NCBI RefSeq assembly: GCF_017353175.1
Contig: NZ_JAFMYW010000007.1
Span: 124,001-188,000, forward strand
Source of the DNA: Fibrella forsythiae
Lineage (GTDB): Bacteria; Bacteroidota; Bacteroidia; Cytophagales; Spirosomataceae
Direction of reading: 5' to 3'
DNA length: 64,000 bases
Shown here: piece by piece, positions 17,635 through 25,978 of the stretch
Layout of the letters: each line of letters opens with the position of its first letter
How positions within the stretch are numbered: position 1 is the stretch's first letter
Notes under the pieces: model-generated
Seen by the model: the letters and a program-made list of their open reading frames with translations, nothing else
Told to the model about the DNA's origin: nothing
Database searches by the model: none
Position numbers and translations under genes: made by a program

Positions 17635-17670
17635 TAAACCAGTCTTTCACAATCAATAAATAAGCAGTTC

Positions 17671-18189
17671 ATGAAAATTCTCTTAGCATTCGCGCTGGCT
17701 TCTGCCGCAACCACTGACCAATCAGTTATTCTGATTGGTGCTCCGGTAAAACGGTCGCTCGATCAGAAAGACCGGGTACTGACCGACACAAAATTCAAGG
17801 CCGAAACAGGGACTGAAGAAATTAACGTAACCAATCCCACCGGGTTTACGAATCCCCTGACCATTGCGGAATTGCAGTCTTTTTTATCAACAATCGGCGG
17901 TTCGGTCATTGCCGCTAAGGTTTCCTCAGACAGCTTAGGGCAGGCTACGGCCAGCTTTGTCGAGAAGACATACATGCCTTTCGAGCCGGTAACTGTACAA
18001 AATAACTTACCAGCCGCCCAGACACTTGGCACTGGAGACGACGCCGGTAAGGTGATTTACACCTTCGCCAAACCATTCCAGACTGCTTCTAACCGGGCGT
18101 TGCTCATGACGCTCAAGGCTGGCAAAACGGTTTGCGTTCAACTCGAAATTGAAATGAACGTGGTTCCTCGCCCCGTGTCTCTGTCTTAA
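17671..18189 (+). CDS. Beta-rich hypothetical protein, candidate structural protein
   Basis: 172 residues. The N-terminus is mildly hydrophobic ('KILLAFALASAATTDQ') and might be a signal, but the next Thr/Val-rich body reads as alternating beta strands to the end ('VIYTFAKPF', 'ALLMTLKAGKTVCVQLEIEM'). It is the only early gene of the block without a clear membrane anchor. The length and strand pattern would allow a single jelly-roll coat protein. That is a guess from pattern and position; no family is recognised. Confidence 0.45.
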   Translation: MKILLAFALASAATTDQSVILIGAPVKRSLDQKDRVLTDTKFKAETGTEEINVTNPTGFTNPLTIAELQSFLSTIGGSVIAAKVSSDSLGQATASFVEKTYMPFEPVTVQNNLPAAQTLGTGDDAGKVIYTFAKPFQTASNRALLMTLKAGKTVCVQLEIEMNVVPRPVSLS

Positions 18190-18233
18190 GATTTCTTTCT
18201 TTCCGCTATTAGACCAATACTTCCTGTACTGCC

Positions 18234-18581
18234 ATGGAACTAGATCAACTCATTACGGCATCGGGCATCAGTCCCACCGCCCTTTCGTCAGACGTGAAGG
18301 GGGCCATGCAGCGCGTATTGGAGACGGCTGGCTACAAGGTCGTGCAGGAAGTATTGGCCCTTTTGAACGTTAAAGCCGCTCAAGCCGGTGGTACCTCACC
18401 TACTACCACAACGCTCGATGACAAGGCCGTTCAGGATGCTTTAGCGGAGATCGCCGCGCGGGATGCCGAGAAGGCAAAACGTCGGCGTGGCTTGTACTAT
18501 TTATTAGGTGGTATTGGCCTGATAGCCACCGTGCTAACAGTGCTGATTATTCGCCATCGTAAACGACACCCGCATGGCTGA
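18234..18581 (+). CDS. C-terminally anchored small membrane protein
   Basis: 115 residues. A helical N-terminal domain is followed by a Thr/Ser linker ('GGTSPTTTTLDD'), a charged helix, one membrane span ('GLYYLLGGIGLIATVLTVLI') and a basic end 'RHRKRHPHG'. It overlaps the next gene by eight bases. It is one of a series of proteins in this block with the same soluble-linker-span-basic tail plan. Confidence 0.55.
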   Translation: MELDQLITASGISPTALSSDVKGAMQRVLETAGYKVVQEVLALLNVKAAQAGGTSPTTTTLDDKAVQDALAEIAARDAEKAKRRRGLYYLLGGIGLIATVLTVLIIRHRKRHPHG

Positions 18582-18930
18582 TTCGACAAACAAGCTAACC
18601 GGTACCGAAAAAGCGGGCCTGTGGAGCAACATTCTGGGCACTACCAGCAGCTTGATTGGGCTGGGTACACAATCACTGGCTAATGACGCCACCCGGATCA
18701 AAGCAGATGCAGCCCTGGCGTTGCAAAAGCTGACCAACGATTCGACGCTGAGTACGCAGGAATACACGCTGGCCATCACCAAGATTCAGACCGAGCGGGA
18801 CGCCAAGCTAGCTGAGATCAAGATCGCTCAGCGGAAGCAAATGTATATCGGCGTTGGTGCCCTAGTGGTAGTGGCAGCCGTAGTCATTGTTTCAATCGTC
18901 TTGATCGTCAAGGCTATACGACGAAAGTAA
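18574..18930 (+). CDS. C-terminally anchored small membrane protein
   Basis: 118 residues. A helical, charged N-terminal part (probable coiled coil around 'ALALQKLTNDSTLSTQEYT') is followed by one strong span 'IGVGALVVVAAVVIVSIVLI' and 'KAIRRK'. It has the same design as its neighbours. The function is unknown; a virion membrane component is inferred. Confidence 0.55.
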   Translation: MADSTNKLTGTEKAGLWSNILGTTSSLIGLGTQSLANDATRIKADAALALQKLTNDSTLSTQEYTLAITKIQTERDAKLAEIKIAQRKQMYIGVGALVVVAAVVIVSIVLIVKAIRRK

Positions 18931-18942
18931 GCGTTACCCAAC

Positions 18943-19293
18943 ATGGAGATCATATTAGGCATACTATCACTGGTCTCTGGGGTCTACAGCTTCTTCTCGC
19001 AAGCAGATGAAAATCAACGAGCAAAAGAGGTGGCTGACGCCACTATTGCTCAGAAGGAGGCCGATTTAGCCATTCAGCGGGCCAATGCTGACTACGGTGT
19101 AGTATCAGCTGAGCTTCAGAATAAAGCCTTGGCCACTGCTGCCAGAAAAACAGCCGCAGAAGCCGCCTTGAAGCAGGCTACGCTCATCAAATCCAGTTTG
19201 ATGCTACTAGCCCTGATAGGCATTTTCGGAGCGGTCATAATGCTGCTAAGCAACAGAGAAAAACTGGCCGGGCGTGGCCCGACTCGCAGATAA
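18943..19293 (+). CDS. Two-span small membrane protein
   Basis: 116 residues. It has an N-terminal hydrophobic segment ('IILGILSLVSGVYSFF'), a long Ala/Glu/Lys-rich helix, and a second span ('SSLMLLALIGIFGAVIML') before a basic end. The central helix is likely exposed on one side of the membrane. It is the third consecutive small membrane gene, 12 bases after the previous one. Confidence 0.5.
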   Translation: MEIILGILSLVSGVYSFFSQADENQRAKEVADATIAQKEADLAIQRANADYGVVSAELQNKALATAARKTAAEAALKQATLIKSSLMLLALIGIFGAVIMLLSNREKLAGRGPTRR

Positions 19294-19302
19294 TCCACAC
19301 TT

Positions 19303-20028
19303 ATGGCCACAATCATAAAATCAGGGGAAAAGCTATACGCCAAACGCGATGGTATCAACGTCTATCAGTACCCCAGACCTGACGCGGCCAGGTGGATGTT
19401 CCGCCCGCAGCGAGACGAACCGGATGGTCCAGTCAGGGAGTACAAAATGTACGACGAGATCGGCATTTTCCACGAGGAAGTAGATGGAGTCGACGGGAAG
19501 TACCTAAAGGTTGAAGCCTGGACTAACGCGGAAGGCTTTTTTGGCGACAATTATACAGTTGCCTATTTCGTCTACCTCAAACCTAGCGAAGACAACGCGC
19601 TGACTCAGGACCAGGTTAAAAACCAGCAGGAGGAAGCGCGTAACCAGGAGACGATCAGTCTCTTGAAATCCCAGATATATCCTGAATGGACGGCCCTAGG
19701 GATTACCCTGCCAATCGACGCCTTCTACGTAACCAACCTAGACGGGAAAGCAGTACTGATGCTTAAATGGGCCAATGGCTACAGCATCGAGTACGATAAG
19801 TTCAAGGTGCTTAATGTAGACAGCAAGAAGCTAGGGGCCAACGCAAAAGTACCCGTTGCCAGCCTTGAGGATGAAGACAAGGATGATTCAGGAACAGGTA
19901 GTGGTGATGCCGACACTAAAGGCAGTACCAAGAGCTACAACATTTACGCCCTACTCGCTGGCTTAGGCCTGTTTGCGCTAGTCGGCACCTACATTTTCAT
20001 TTTTAAATCTCGCAGACATGAGCATTAA
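19303..20028 (+). CDS. C-terminally anchored protein with beta-rich head
   Basis: 241 residues. The head starts 'IIKSGEKLYAKRDGINVYQY', which resembles an SH3-like or LysM-free wall-binding strand pattern, and runs to about residue 180. An acidic Asp/Gly/Ser linker ('DEDKDDSGTGSGDADTK') leads to a single span ('IYALLAGLGLFALVGTYIFI') and 'KSRRHEH'. It overlaps the next gene by 11 bases. Confidence 0.55.
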   Translation: MATIIKSGEKLYAKRDGINVYQYPRPDAARWMFRPQRDEPDGPVREYKMYDEIGIFHEEVDGVDGKYLKVEAWTNAEGFFGDNYTVAYFVYLKPSEDNALTQDQVKNQQEEARNQETISLLKSQIYPEWTALGITLPIDAFYVTNLDGKAVLMLKWANGYSIEYDKFKVLNVDSKKLGANAKVPVASLEDEDKDDSGTGSGDADTKGSTKSYNIYALLAGLGLFALVGTYIFIFKSRRHEH

Positions 20029-20578
20029 ACGCGGCGATCTGGTCACCTCCCAGGGGGCCAACGTCAAATTATTTACCCAGGCGGACGCGACTAGTGCCGT
20101 GTTCAAAACGATTGCGACCAGTGGCACGCTCATTGGTACGTCGCTGGGCGAAACGATTACCCTGCGCGGCGTAGTGTACCTGGCCATTGTGCTAGTCGAT
20201 GCATCAAGTCCGGTGGGATTTCGTAAGATCTGGGTTGACGAAGAATTCGTCGTTGGCTCTACCAACCCGGATTATGACTACACCAAAGATGCTGAGTCTA
20301 CGACCAACACGCCTTCAGGTGGTAGCACGGGTAGCACCACGACACCCACAACAAACACCACGCAGCAGCCTGGTACAGTTCCGATAAAACTGGACGACGG
20401 CAAGGTGGTGTACGTCAAGATCACACTGGACAATACCGGTATTGATCTTATCTCGGAACAGGTTGATGATAAGTCAACTACCGATAAAATGAAGAAGTGG
20501 ATTACCTACGGCTTCATCGGCGTACTGGCGCTAGTTGTGGTTACGACAATCGTTTTGCTGACCCGTAAATCGAAGTGA
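20018..20578 (+). CDS. C-terminally anchored protein, SH3-like head
   Basis: 186 residues. Its head 'IKRGDLVTSQGANVKLFTQA' resembles that of the neighbouring 19303 and 20580 products, suggesting repeated duplication. A Thr/Ser/Gly/Pro linker, a second small charged domain, one span ('WITYGFIGVLALVVVTTIVL') and 'TRKSK' follow. It is translationally coupled to both neighbours. Confidence 0.55.
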   Translation: MSIKRGDLVTSQGANVKLFTQADATSAVFKTIATSGTLIGTSLGETITLRGVVYLAIVLVDASSPVGFRKIWVDEEFVVGSTNPDYDYTKDAESTTNTPSGGSTGSTTTPTTNTTQQPGTVPIKLDDGKVVYVKITLDNTGIDLISEQVDDKSTTDKMKKWITYGFIGVLALVVVTTIVLLTRKSK

Positions 20579-20579
20579 T

Positions 20580-21317
20580 ATGAAGGTCGGTGATCTTATC
20601 AAAACCCGGTACGCTACCAACGGCGGTTTCTTCGCCTATAGCGGCCCTGCCACCTTCGAGAAAAAGGTAGCGACCTATCCGGCAAACGGTCTGTTGCTGG
20701 GCAGTGTGTCTTCACTGGAGACAACAGGCAGTGTCTTCGGCATAGGTGGTACTAAGTGGGTTGGTATCAAACTAGATCAGCCCGTCACCTACGGCGGGGT
20801 AGTCTACTCAAACGTATTTATCAAAGAAACGGGCGTTTACGTCCCCACAACGACTATGGCTCAATACTATGTCAATGCGAAAGTCAACAAGGTTAATTAT
20901 CGCGCTGCTCCTTCTACCGTTACTGGTAAAATCCTTGGCCAGCTGTCGGGTGGCGAGTTGGCCGGCAGTGGCGACGGTACCAAGTCAAACGGTTTCTACC
21001 GGATCACCCGCCCCAACGGGGCCGTGGTCTGGATATCTGCCAACTATATTACCGCTCGCGCTGCAAGCACTACAGGTAGTACTACCCCTAGTACTACCAC
21101 CCCGGCCGGAGGTACTACCACCACTACCCCCAGCGGTAGTACCGACACCACCAGCGAGAAGAACACGCTCCCGCAAACCATCGAGATCAAGCTCGAAAAC
21201 CTTGTCGGGGAAAAAGCGGCTCCTGCCGTTAAATGGGGCTTCGTCGCGCTCGGCGTCGGACTCATTATCCTGGTCGTCTACCGATTCGCTAAAGCCAAAG
21301 GCCGTAAGAGAAAGTAG
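20580..21317 (+). CDS. C-terminally anchored protein with bacterial SH3 domain
   Basis: 245 residues. The head 'KVGDLIKTRYATNGGFFAYS' is like that of the previous gene. Residues about 97-165 form a bacterial SH3 (SH3b) domain: 'VNKVNYRAAPSTVTGKIL', 'GFYRITRPNGAVVWISANYI'. A Thr-rich linker, a conserved charged patch, a single span ('WGFVALGVGLIILVVYRFA') and 'KAKGRKRK' complete it. SH3b domains bind peptidoglycan, so the head probably touches the cell wall. Confidence 0.65.
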   Translation: MKVGDLIKTRYATNGGFFAYSGPATFEKKVATYPANGLLLGSVSSLETTGSVFGIGGTKWVGIKLDQPVTYGGVVYSNVFIKETGVYVPTTTMAQYYVNAKVNKVNYRAAPSTVTGKILGQLSGGELAGSGDGTKSNGFYRITRPNGAVVWISANYITARAASTTGSTTPSTTTPAGGTTTTTPSGSTDTTSEKNTLPQTIEIKLENLVGEKAAPAVKWGFVALGVGLIILVVYRFAKAKGRKRK

Positions 21318-21319
21318 AC

Positions 21320-21778
21320 ATGAACTGGAAAGATAAATTCCGGGAGGCTCTGGCCTCCAAGCCGCTCCAGTACATGATTCTGGCCTTTGTTGTAGTAGGC
21401 TTACTACTGTGGGCGGGTATTTACATCGGCAAAGCGAAGGTGACTGGTAAGCAGGCTTCCTACCCTAAAGGGGATACGATTCCTGATCAGTGGGTAAAGT
21501 TGCAAGCTCCCATCATCCTTAAAAACTTGGGCGATACCCTACTAGGCGTGTCGATACTCACGGCCAACAAGGCGCAGGCCCTGAAACCGCTGCTCACTAT
21601 TTCGGATGTGCAGCTGACCTACATCTACAACGAGTACAATAACCTGTACCATCCCGGCACCATTACCGAAACGCTGTACAAAGACATCGAAGACGATTAT
21701 TTCGGAACCGATTTTTTTGAGGAAGGCCAGGTACGTACCAAGACGCTTCAGCGGATGCTGGGCTTAAATCTGAAATAA
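21320..21778 (+). CDS. N-terminally anchored membrane protein
   Basis: 152 residues. A single span near the N-terminus ('YMILAFVVVGLLLWAGIYIG') precedes a soluble, mainly helical domain ending 'QRMLGLNLK'. It starts two bases after the previous stop. No family is recognised. Confidence 0.5.
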   Translation: MNWKDKFREALASKPLQYMILAFVVVGLLLWAGIYIGKAKVTGKQASYPKGDTIPDQWVKLQAPIILKNLGDTLLGVSILTANKAQALKPLLTISDVQLTYIYNEYNNLYHPGTITETLYKDIEDDYFGTDFFEEGQVRTKTLQRMLGLNLK

Positions 21779-21780
21779 TT

Positions 21781-21975
21781 ATGGCGTTTGTAGACGATTT
21801 AGAACGGGTAACGAAAGCGATCGATACCATCTCAAAAGAGGGCGTGCCCGTGAAAGTGGAGCATAGCATCGAGACAAATACTATGTGGCTGTTTATGGGC
21901 GGGCTGGCCGTCGTAGCAGTAGTGTTCGTCGTGCTACTAGGCGTCAAAGACCTGGTGATTAAACGGCGAACCTGA
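21781..21975 (+). CDS. Small single-span membrane protein
   Basis: 64 residues: a charged amphipathic N-terminal half, one span ('TMWLFMGGLAVVAVVFVVLL') and a 'KRRT' end. The final A of its TGA stop is the A of the next gene's ATG. Confidence 0.5.
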   Translation: MAFVDDLERVTKAIDTISKEGVPVKVEHSIETNTMWLFMGGLAVVAVVFVVLLGVKDLVIKRRT

Positions 21976-22136
21976 TGGAGCGCTGGCCACTCAAACTAGT
22001 ATTCATTGGGGGGCTGATTCTAGTCAGCCTCCTACTATTCCTTGTCGTTGCAGTGGGCGGTTTCTCTTACCAGCAACGACTTGTCACACAAGCCGATGGA
22101 ACCCAGAAATGGGTACGCATCCCCAAATCATTATGA
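21975..22136 (+). CDS. Small single-span membrane protein
   Basis: 53 residues that are easily missed because of the short length. One N-terminal span ('LVFIGGLILVSLLLFLVVAV') is followed by a polar tail. It shares a base with the upstream stop and overlaps the next small frame by four bases (TTATGA). This coupling on both sides supports it being real. Confidence 0.5.
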   Translation: MERWPLKLVFIGGLILVSLLLFLVVAVGGFSYQQRLVTQADGTQKWVRIPKSL

Positions 22137-22207
22137 GCTCTCAGCGCAAAACAATTCGCCGGTTAACGGCCTATGCAGCTTACCGCCTTCGGCAAGCTAA
22201 TAAGTAA
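22133..22207 (+). CDS. Tiny basic peptide
   Basis: 24 residues with seven Lys or Arg ('RKTIRRLTAYAAYRLRQANK'). The ATG overlaps the previous stop as ATGA. It could be a nucleic-acid-binding or packaging peptide. Support is only its coupling and position between two co-oriented genes. Confidence 0.3.
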   Translation: MSSQRKTIRRLTAYAAYRLRQANK

Positions 22208-22224
22208 CCCCTTTTCAAACGGTC

Positions 22225-22932
22225 ATGCCCGCAAAACTCACCAATAACGATCTGATTGCTGCCGCTTCCCGCCTAGGCTGTGAGGTCGCTGCCATTCGGG
22301 CCGTGGACGAGGTGGAAAGCAACGGCAATGGCTTTGATTCGGCCGGTCGGCCGACTATCCGGTTTGAAACGGCCTGGTTTAGAACCTACACGGGTGTTAC
22401 CGTTTCTGGCTCATCGCGGGATTCCTTTAACAAGGCGTTCGCCATCAATCCCACGGCCGCCATGACGAGTACCAGCTGGGGCCGGTATCAGGTAATGGGC
22501 TTCAACTACAAGTTAGTTGGCTATTCGAGTGTGAATGAGTTTGTCGACGCCATGCGCGAAAGCGAGCAAAAGCACCTGGCCGCCTTTCTGACATTCGTAG
22601 AAAAGAAATCGCTAGTCACCGCTATTCGCACCCGCAGCTGGGCAGCCTTCGCCTACAAATATAACGGGGCCAATTATGCCGAGGGCAAGTATCATATTAA
22701 GCTGGCCACGGCTTACGCCAAATATTCGAAGGAGGTCATTCTTCCGGAGGCGCTTAACGATCCGGTAGTCATTAAAAAAAAAGTCCTCAGCACTGAGCTG
22801 ATCATTGGCATAATCCTGCTACTGGTGTTCGGAGCTGGCTATTACCTGTATTTCTCAGGCCGTTCCACGGACGTACTGCGCTACATACGCCTGCGTACTT
22901 CTGGCCTGTTTCGTCGCCAGCAACTGGCTTAA
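22225..22932 (+). CDS. N-acetylmuramidase (DUF3380-type) with C-terminal membrane anchor
   Basis: 235 residues. The N-terminal 170 residues match the phage-type muramidase pattern 'AAIRAVDEVESNGNGF' (candidate catalytic Glu), 'GRPTIRFETAWF', 'TSWGRYQVMGFNY', and 'WAAFAYKYNGANY'. It would cut the glycan strands of peptidoglycan. Unlike soluble endolysins it ends with a span ('LIIGIILLLVFGAGYYLYF') and a basic tail, so it is tethered to a membrane, perhaps that of the particle, for local wall penetration on entry or egress. Confidence 0.75.
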   Translation: MPAKLTNNDLIAAASRLGCEVAAIRAVDEVESNGNGFDSAGRPTIRFETAWFRTYTGVTVSGSSRDSFNKAFAINPTAAMTSTSWGRYQVMGFNYKLVGYSSVNEFVDAMRESEQKHLAAFLTFVEKKSLVTAIRTRSWAAFAYKYNGANYAEGKYHIKLATAYAKYSKEVILPEALNDPVVIKKKVLSTELIIGIILLLVFGAGYYLYFSGRSTDVLRYIRLRTSGLFRRQQLA

Positions 22933-22945
22933 TTTTTTGTCAATC

Positions 22946-23083
22946 ATGCAAAAAGGACGCATCATCACTGCATTTGGGCTGCTTATGCCCTACATCATTG
23001 TCATCAGCGTAATCCTGAGTATCTGGGCGAGCGCGGTATCAATTAAATCGTATTACGCAGCCAAAAAAGCGAAAGCGGTATGA
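22946..23083 (+). CDS. Small single-span membrane protein
   Basis: 45 residues: one span ('LLMPYIIVISVILSIWASAV') then a basic end ('KSYYAAKKAKAV'). Its stop overlaps the next start as ATGA. The layout (short N-terminus, span, Lys-rich end) resembles small phage membrane or coat proteins, but no homology is claimed. Confidence 0.45.
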   Translation: MQKGRIITAFGLLMPYIIVISVILSIWASAVSIKSYYAAKKAKAV

Positions 23084-23676
23084 GCAAGCCCACTGATCAG
23101 CTAATACAGATGGCGGTGTTGGAATCTCTAAAAACCAACATCGACACCGCGTCAGGCATATTTGGCATCGATGCGGGAGAGCTGGATGAATACCGGCAAA
23201 AGTATCTGCTCGATCAGCTGGAGCATTACTACCCGACTTCGCCAGCAACCGAGACAGTTCAACTCTCTTGGTGGGAACGCTTCGAGCAGGGGTACGCCTA
23301 CGAGGTGATTAAGAAGCTACTGTTTACCGGCGGCTTGGTGCTGTTGTTCTGGGTACTCCCCTACATTTTACGCGCCTTTTTCGACCCCTTGACCAACACG
23401 GTCATCTGGGCGGGTTTTACCGCGCTCTATATGCTGGCTTTTGGGTCGCTGGGTGTCGAACTGGTGTTTTACGCGATGCACCGGGTCAATTTCGACTTCT
23501 TTAACCCCTTTGTGAATAGGGGCGGGCAAAACGACTATGAAACACTCATTAAGTCTTCTGACCTAACTGCATATCAGAAATGCGTCCTCAATCAGCAAAA
23601 GTATTTGGCGTATTTGGCTTTATTCTCATTACTAGTTTACTCACTGCTCAACCAGTTTCAAGGTCAATCAGGATAG
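23080..23676 (+). CDS. Multi-span membrane protein
   Basis: 198 residues. A soluble N-terminal 85 residues are followed by two spans ('LLFTGGLVLLFWVLPYILRA', 'GFTALYMLAFGSLGVELVF') and a last span at the C-terminus ('YLAYLALFSLLVYSLLNQF'). The final 97 bases also encode the signal peptide of the next gene in another frame. No family is recognised. Confidence 0.55.
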   Translation: MSKPTDQLIQMAVLESLKTNIDTASGIFGIDAGELDEYRQKYLLDQLEHYYPTSPATETVQLSWWERFEQGYAYEVIKKLLFTGGLVLLFWVLPYILRAFFDPLTNTVIWAGFTALYMLAFGSLGVELVFYAMHRVNFDFFNPFVNRGGQNDYETLIKSSDLTAYQKCVLNQQKYLAYLALFSLLVYSLLNQFQGQSG

Positions 23677-24239
23677 GAAATCGAATCGTCATTGAAGCAA
23701 GCCGTGACGTAGGCTACCAAGAAAAGACCTGGCGAAATGATCACCCAATATTTGATTATTACCGTGCCCTGGCTAAAAATAAAGGGGTATACAGCAGCCG
23801 GGGATGGCAAGATGCGTACTGCGGCTTCGCGGTTTACGCCTGGCACCGGCAGAGCGGCGTAAGTCCTAATCTTTCTCCAGGCCGGGCAATCAACTGGTCA
23901 GTTCACCCGAGCAAAATCCTGCTCGGACCCTTTGCCAAGACCGCTGACATTGCCAAGATTCAACCCGGCTGGGTTATCGGGTTCAAATTTGAAAGTAATC
24001 ACGTCGGTATCGTCGAGCAGGTTTATCCGCTCTACTGCCAAACCATCGAGGCCAATACCAGTACCAGTAACTCAATCGGTCACTACAAGACCAAAAATGA
24101 CGGGGTCATTCGAAAGATCAGACCTCACCGCGTTGCCCGCTGGGCCACCGACTGGCGAAACAGTCCTACCTCCGATACACTACCTGTTCAAGCCCTTCGG
24201 CGCAAATACGCCGCTAAACTTACCGCTTCAAGCAAATGA
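23580..24239 (+). CDS. Secreted CHAP-like cysteine amidase/endopeptidase
   Basis: 219 residues. It has a clear signal peptide ('FGVFGFILITSLLTAQPVS'). The candidate catalytic Cys is in 'WQDAYCGFAVYAWHR' and the His in 'ESNHVGIVEQV', the order and spacing of CHAP/NlpC-type peptidoglycan peptidases. It would cleave wall peptides in the periplasm. The start lies 97 bases inside the upstream gene; no later start would keep the signal peptide. The stop overlaps the next start. Confidence 0.7.
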   Translation: MRPQSAKVFGVFGFILITSLLTAQPVSRSIRIGNRIVIEASRDVGYQEKTWRNDHPIFDYYRALAKNKGVYSSRGWQDAYCGFAVYAWHRQSGVSPNLSPGRAINWSVHPSKILLGPFAKTADIAKIQPGWVIGFKFESNHVGIVEQVYPLYCQTIEANTSTSNSIGHYKTKNDGVIRKIRPHRVARWATDWRNSPTSDTLPVQALRRKYAAKLTASSK

Positions 24240-25009
24240 ACAATACGTATACGCCTAGCACTCCTGTCAGCTGCAGTAAGCCCGCTAAACGCAAAATCGA
24301 AGCGGTGACAGTCTGCGTAAACTACGCTGATTTCTTGGTACAGATCCTGCCTCATATCCGGGGCTTATTTGATCGCCTGGTAGTGGTCACTACGCCAGCT
24401 GATCGCTATACCCAACAGGTATGTGAATACTACCGGGTGGAATGCATTCAAACCGATGCCTTCTACGATGATGGGGCTGTCTTTAATAAGGCGAAAGGTA
24501 TTAACGCAGGCCTGGCCCGGCTGGAGATGGACGGCTGGGTAGTTCACCTGGATTCAGATATCTACCTGCCGCCCTAGACTCGGGACATTCTCAACCGGGT
24601 ACACCTGGACGAGCGAAGTATCTACGGCATTGATCGGCTCATGTGCCATTCGTACGAGGCCTGGATTAATTACCTGGTCAAACCCCGATTGATGCACGAG
24701 CAGTATTACTTGGTGCAGCCCTGGGCATTCCCCATTGGCTCACGGGTGGCTCACTACAATCAGGACGGTTATTTCCCGATCGGCTTTTTCCAGCTGTGGA
24801 ATCCCCGGCAGTCAGGTATCACCCGCTATCCGGAATGCCACGTTGGCGCCGATCACACTGACGTCGTATTTGCCAAGTCATTTCCCGAGGGGCACCGGCG
24901 ACTGCTGCCTGAGTTCTACGGCATTCATCTGGACAGCGAACGGGGTGATATGGGCGTGAACTGGAATGGTCGCAAAACAGCGCCGTTCTGCCTACCTGCT
25001 TCACGATGA
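24236..25009 (+). pseudogene. Glycosyltransferase-like gene interrupted by an in-frame amber codon
   Basis: The frame from 24236 encodes a GT-A-like protein: 'AVTVCVNYADFLVQILPHI', 'VFNKAKGINAGLARL' and the metal-binding DxD motif in 'VVHLDSDIYLPP'. A TAG at 24575-24577 stops it, but the same frame continues without further damage to 25009 ('TRDILNRVHLDERSIYGID', 'HVGADHTDVVFAKSF'). A single C-to-T change of CAG would explain it. The intact protein would be 257 residues and could glycosylate a surface component. Alternatives are recent inactivation, a sequencing error or readthrough. Confidence 0.75.
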
Positions 25010-25123
25010 AAAGGTCATTACCTAAGCCAGCTTGCCAGCGGCCGCCAGCAGGTTGGTACTGCACCCGGACACCTGGCCACGATGGGCCCTGCGCGGCGAA
25101 ACCAATTCCAAAACCTCGTACGC

Positions 25124-25282
25124 ATGAAAAATAAAATCACCCTTCTACTGATTTTGCTAGGCCTGTTACTGGCCAGCTTTCTGGCCTGGGACGCTATCAA
25201 CCGACGTCCCCTGCGTGTCGAGCAAAAACGTCAGTTTATCGTCCAGAAACAAGATCTCGAAGACGAAGAAGATAACGCATAA
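25124..25282 (+). CDS. Small single-span membrane protein
   Basis: 52 residues from ATG 25124 (the longer frame from 25082 lacks sense at its start). One span ('ITLLLILLGLLLASFLAWDA') is followed by a basic then acidic tail ('QDLEDEEDNA'). Another of the small anchored proteins of this block. Confidence 0.5.
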   Translation: MKNKITLLLILLGLLLASFLAWDAINRRPLRVEQKRQFIVQKQDLEDEEDNA

Positions 25283-25286
25283 GGCT

Positions 25287-25943
25287 ATGATCGTCAACGT
25301 ACCTACTACCGGAAAGCCAGCTAAGACGGGCTACACCTCCGTTCTGATCGCTGCACAGGCAACGGCCTTAATGAGCCAGTACGGCCCATTTGTTGATCAG
25401 TCGTGCCGCCTCAACAACGTACCTGAGTTTCTGTTGAAATCAATCGTGTTGATCGAAAATTTTGATCTGAAGGCAGATTCGGTGAACCGGGCCAGTGGTC
25501 GGCCGCAGTACAAAGAGGCGACCGGCCTCGGCCAACACATGATGTATTCAGCAACGGATATCATCAGCCGGGCCGCCAAAAAGAAGTTGCTCAACGATGA
25601 GAAACGCGCTGTCTTGAAAAAGCAGTTGGGCACCCGGCTTGACTACATCGAAAAGAACATCGGCACCAAAACCTACGTGGTGACCCAAGATGATCTGAAA
25701 GACCCGGAATTCAACCTCATGCTTACGGGTATGTACCTGAGTCAGTTGCTTGGGGAAGAACTTGAAAAGGGACGGTGGCGAGTGGATAAAGTGGCCCTGC
25801 GCTACAATCAGGGCTACTATTTTAAAATGCCTGCCAACACCGCTACGACTGATCTGCTACTGGCTGGCATAAGCGGCGAGGCCTACGCCTATGTTCGGAA
25901 AATTTGCGGAAAAGACGGTTTTCTCGAACAGCTGACGGCTTAA
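25287..25943 (+). CDS. Transglycosylase/lysozyme-fold protein
   Basis: 218 residues from ATG 25287. 'VPEFLLKSIVLIENFDLKAD' (candidate catalytic Glu), 'ATGLGQHM' and 'KVALRYNQGYYF' follow the order of the SLT/lysozyme-like fold (E...GLxQ...YN.G). It has no signal or span, so it probably acts inside a particle or is exported by another route. It is the third wall-degrading enzyme in the block. Confidence 0.6.
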   Translation: MIVNVPTTGKPAKTGYTSVLIAAQATALMSQYGPFVDQSCRLNNVPEFLLKSIVLIENFDLKADSVNRASGRPQYKEATGLGQHMMYSATDIISRAAKKKLLNDEKRAVLKKQLGTRLDYIEKNIGTKTYVVTQDDLKDPEFNLMLTGMYLSQLLGEELEKGRWRVDKVALRYNQGYYFKMPANTATTDLLLAGISGEAYAYVRKICGKDGFLEQLTA

Positions 25944-25978
25944 CTCATAACGTACCCATTGTTTAGGCTTTCCCTAGA

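Noticed and set aside
20869-21336. 155-codon plus-strand frame inside the SH3b gene
   Set aside because: It is an out-of-frame reading of the 20580-21317 gene; Pro/Leu/Ser-rich translation without domain.
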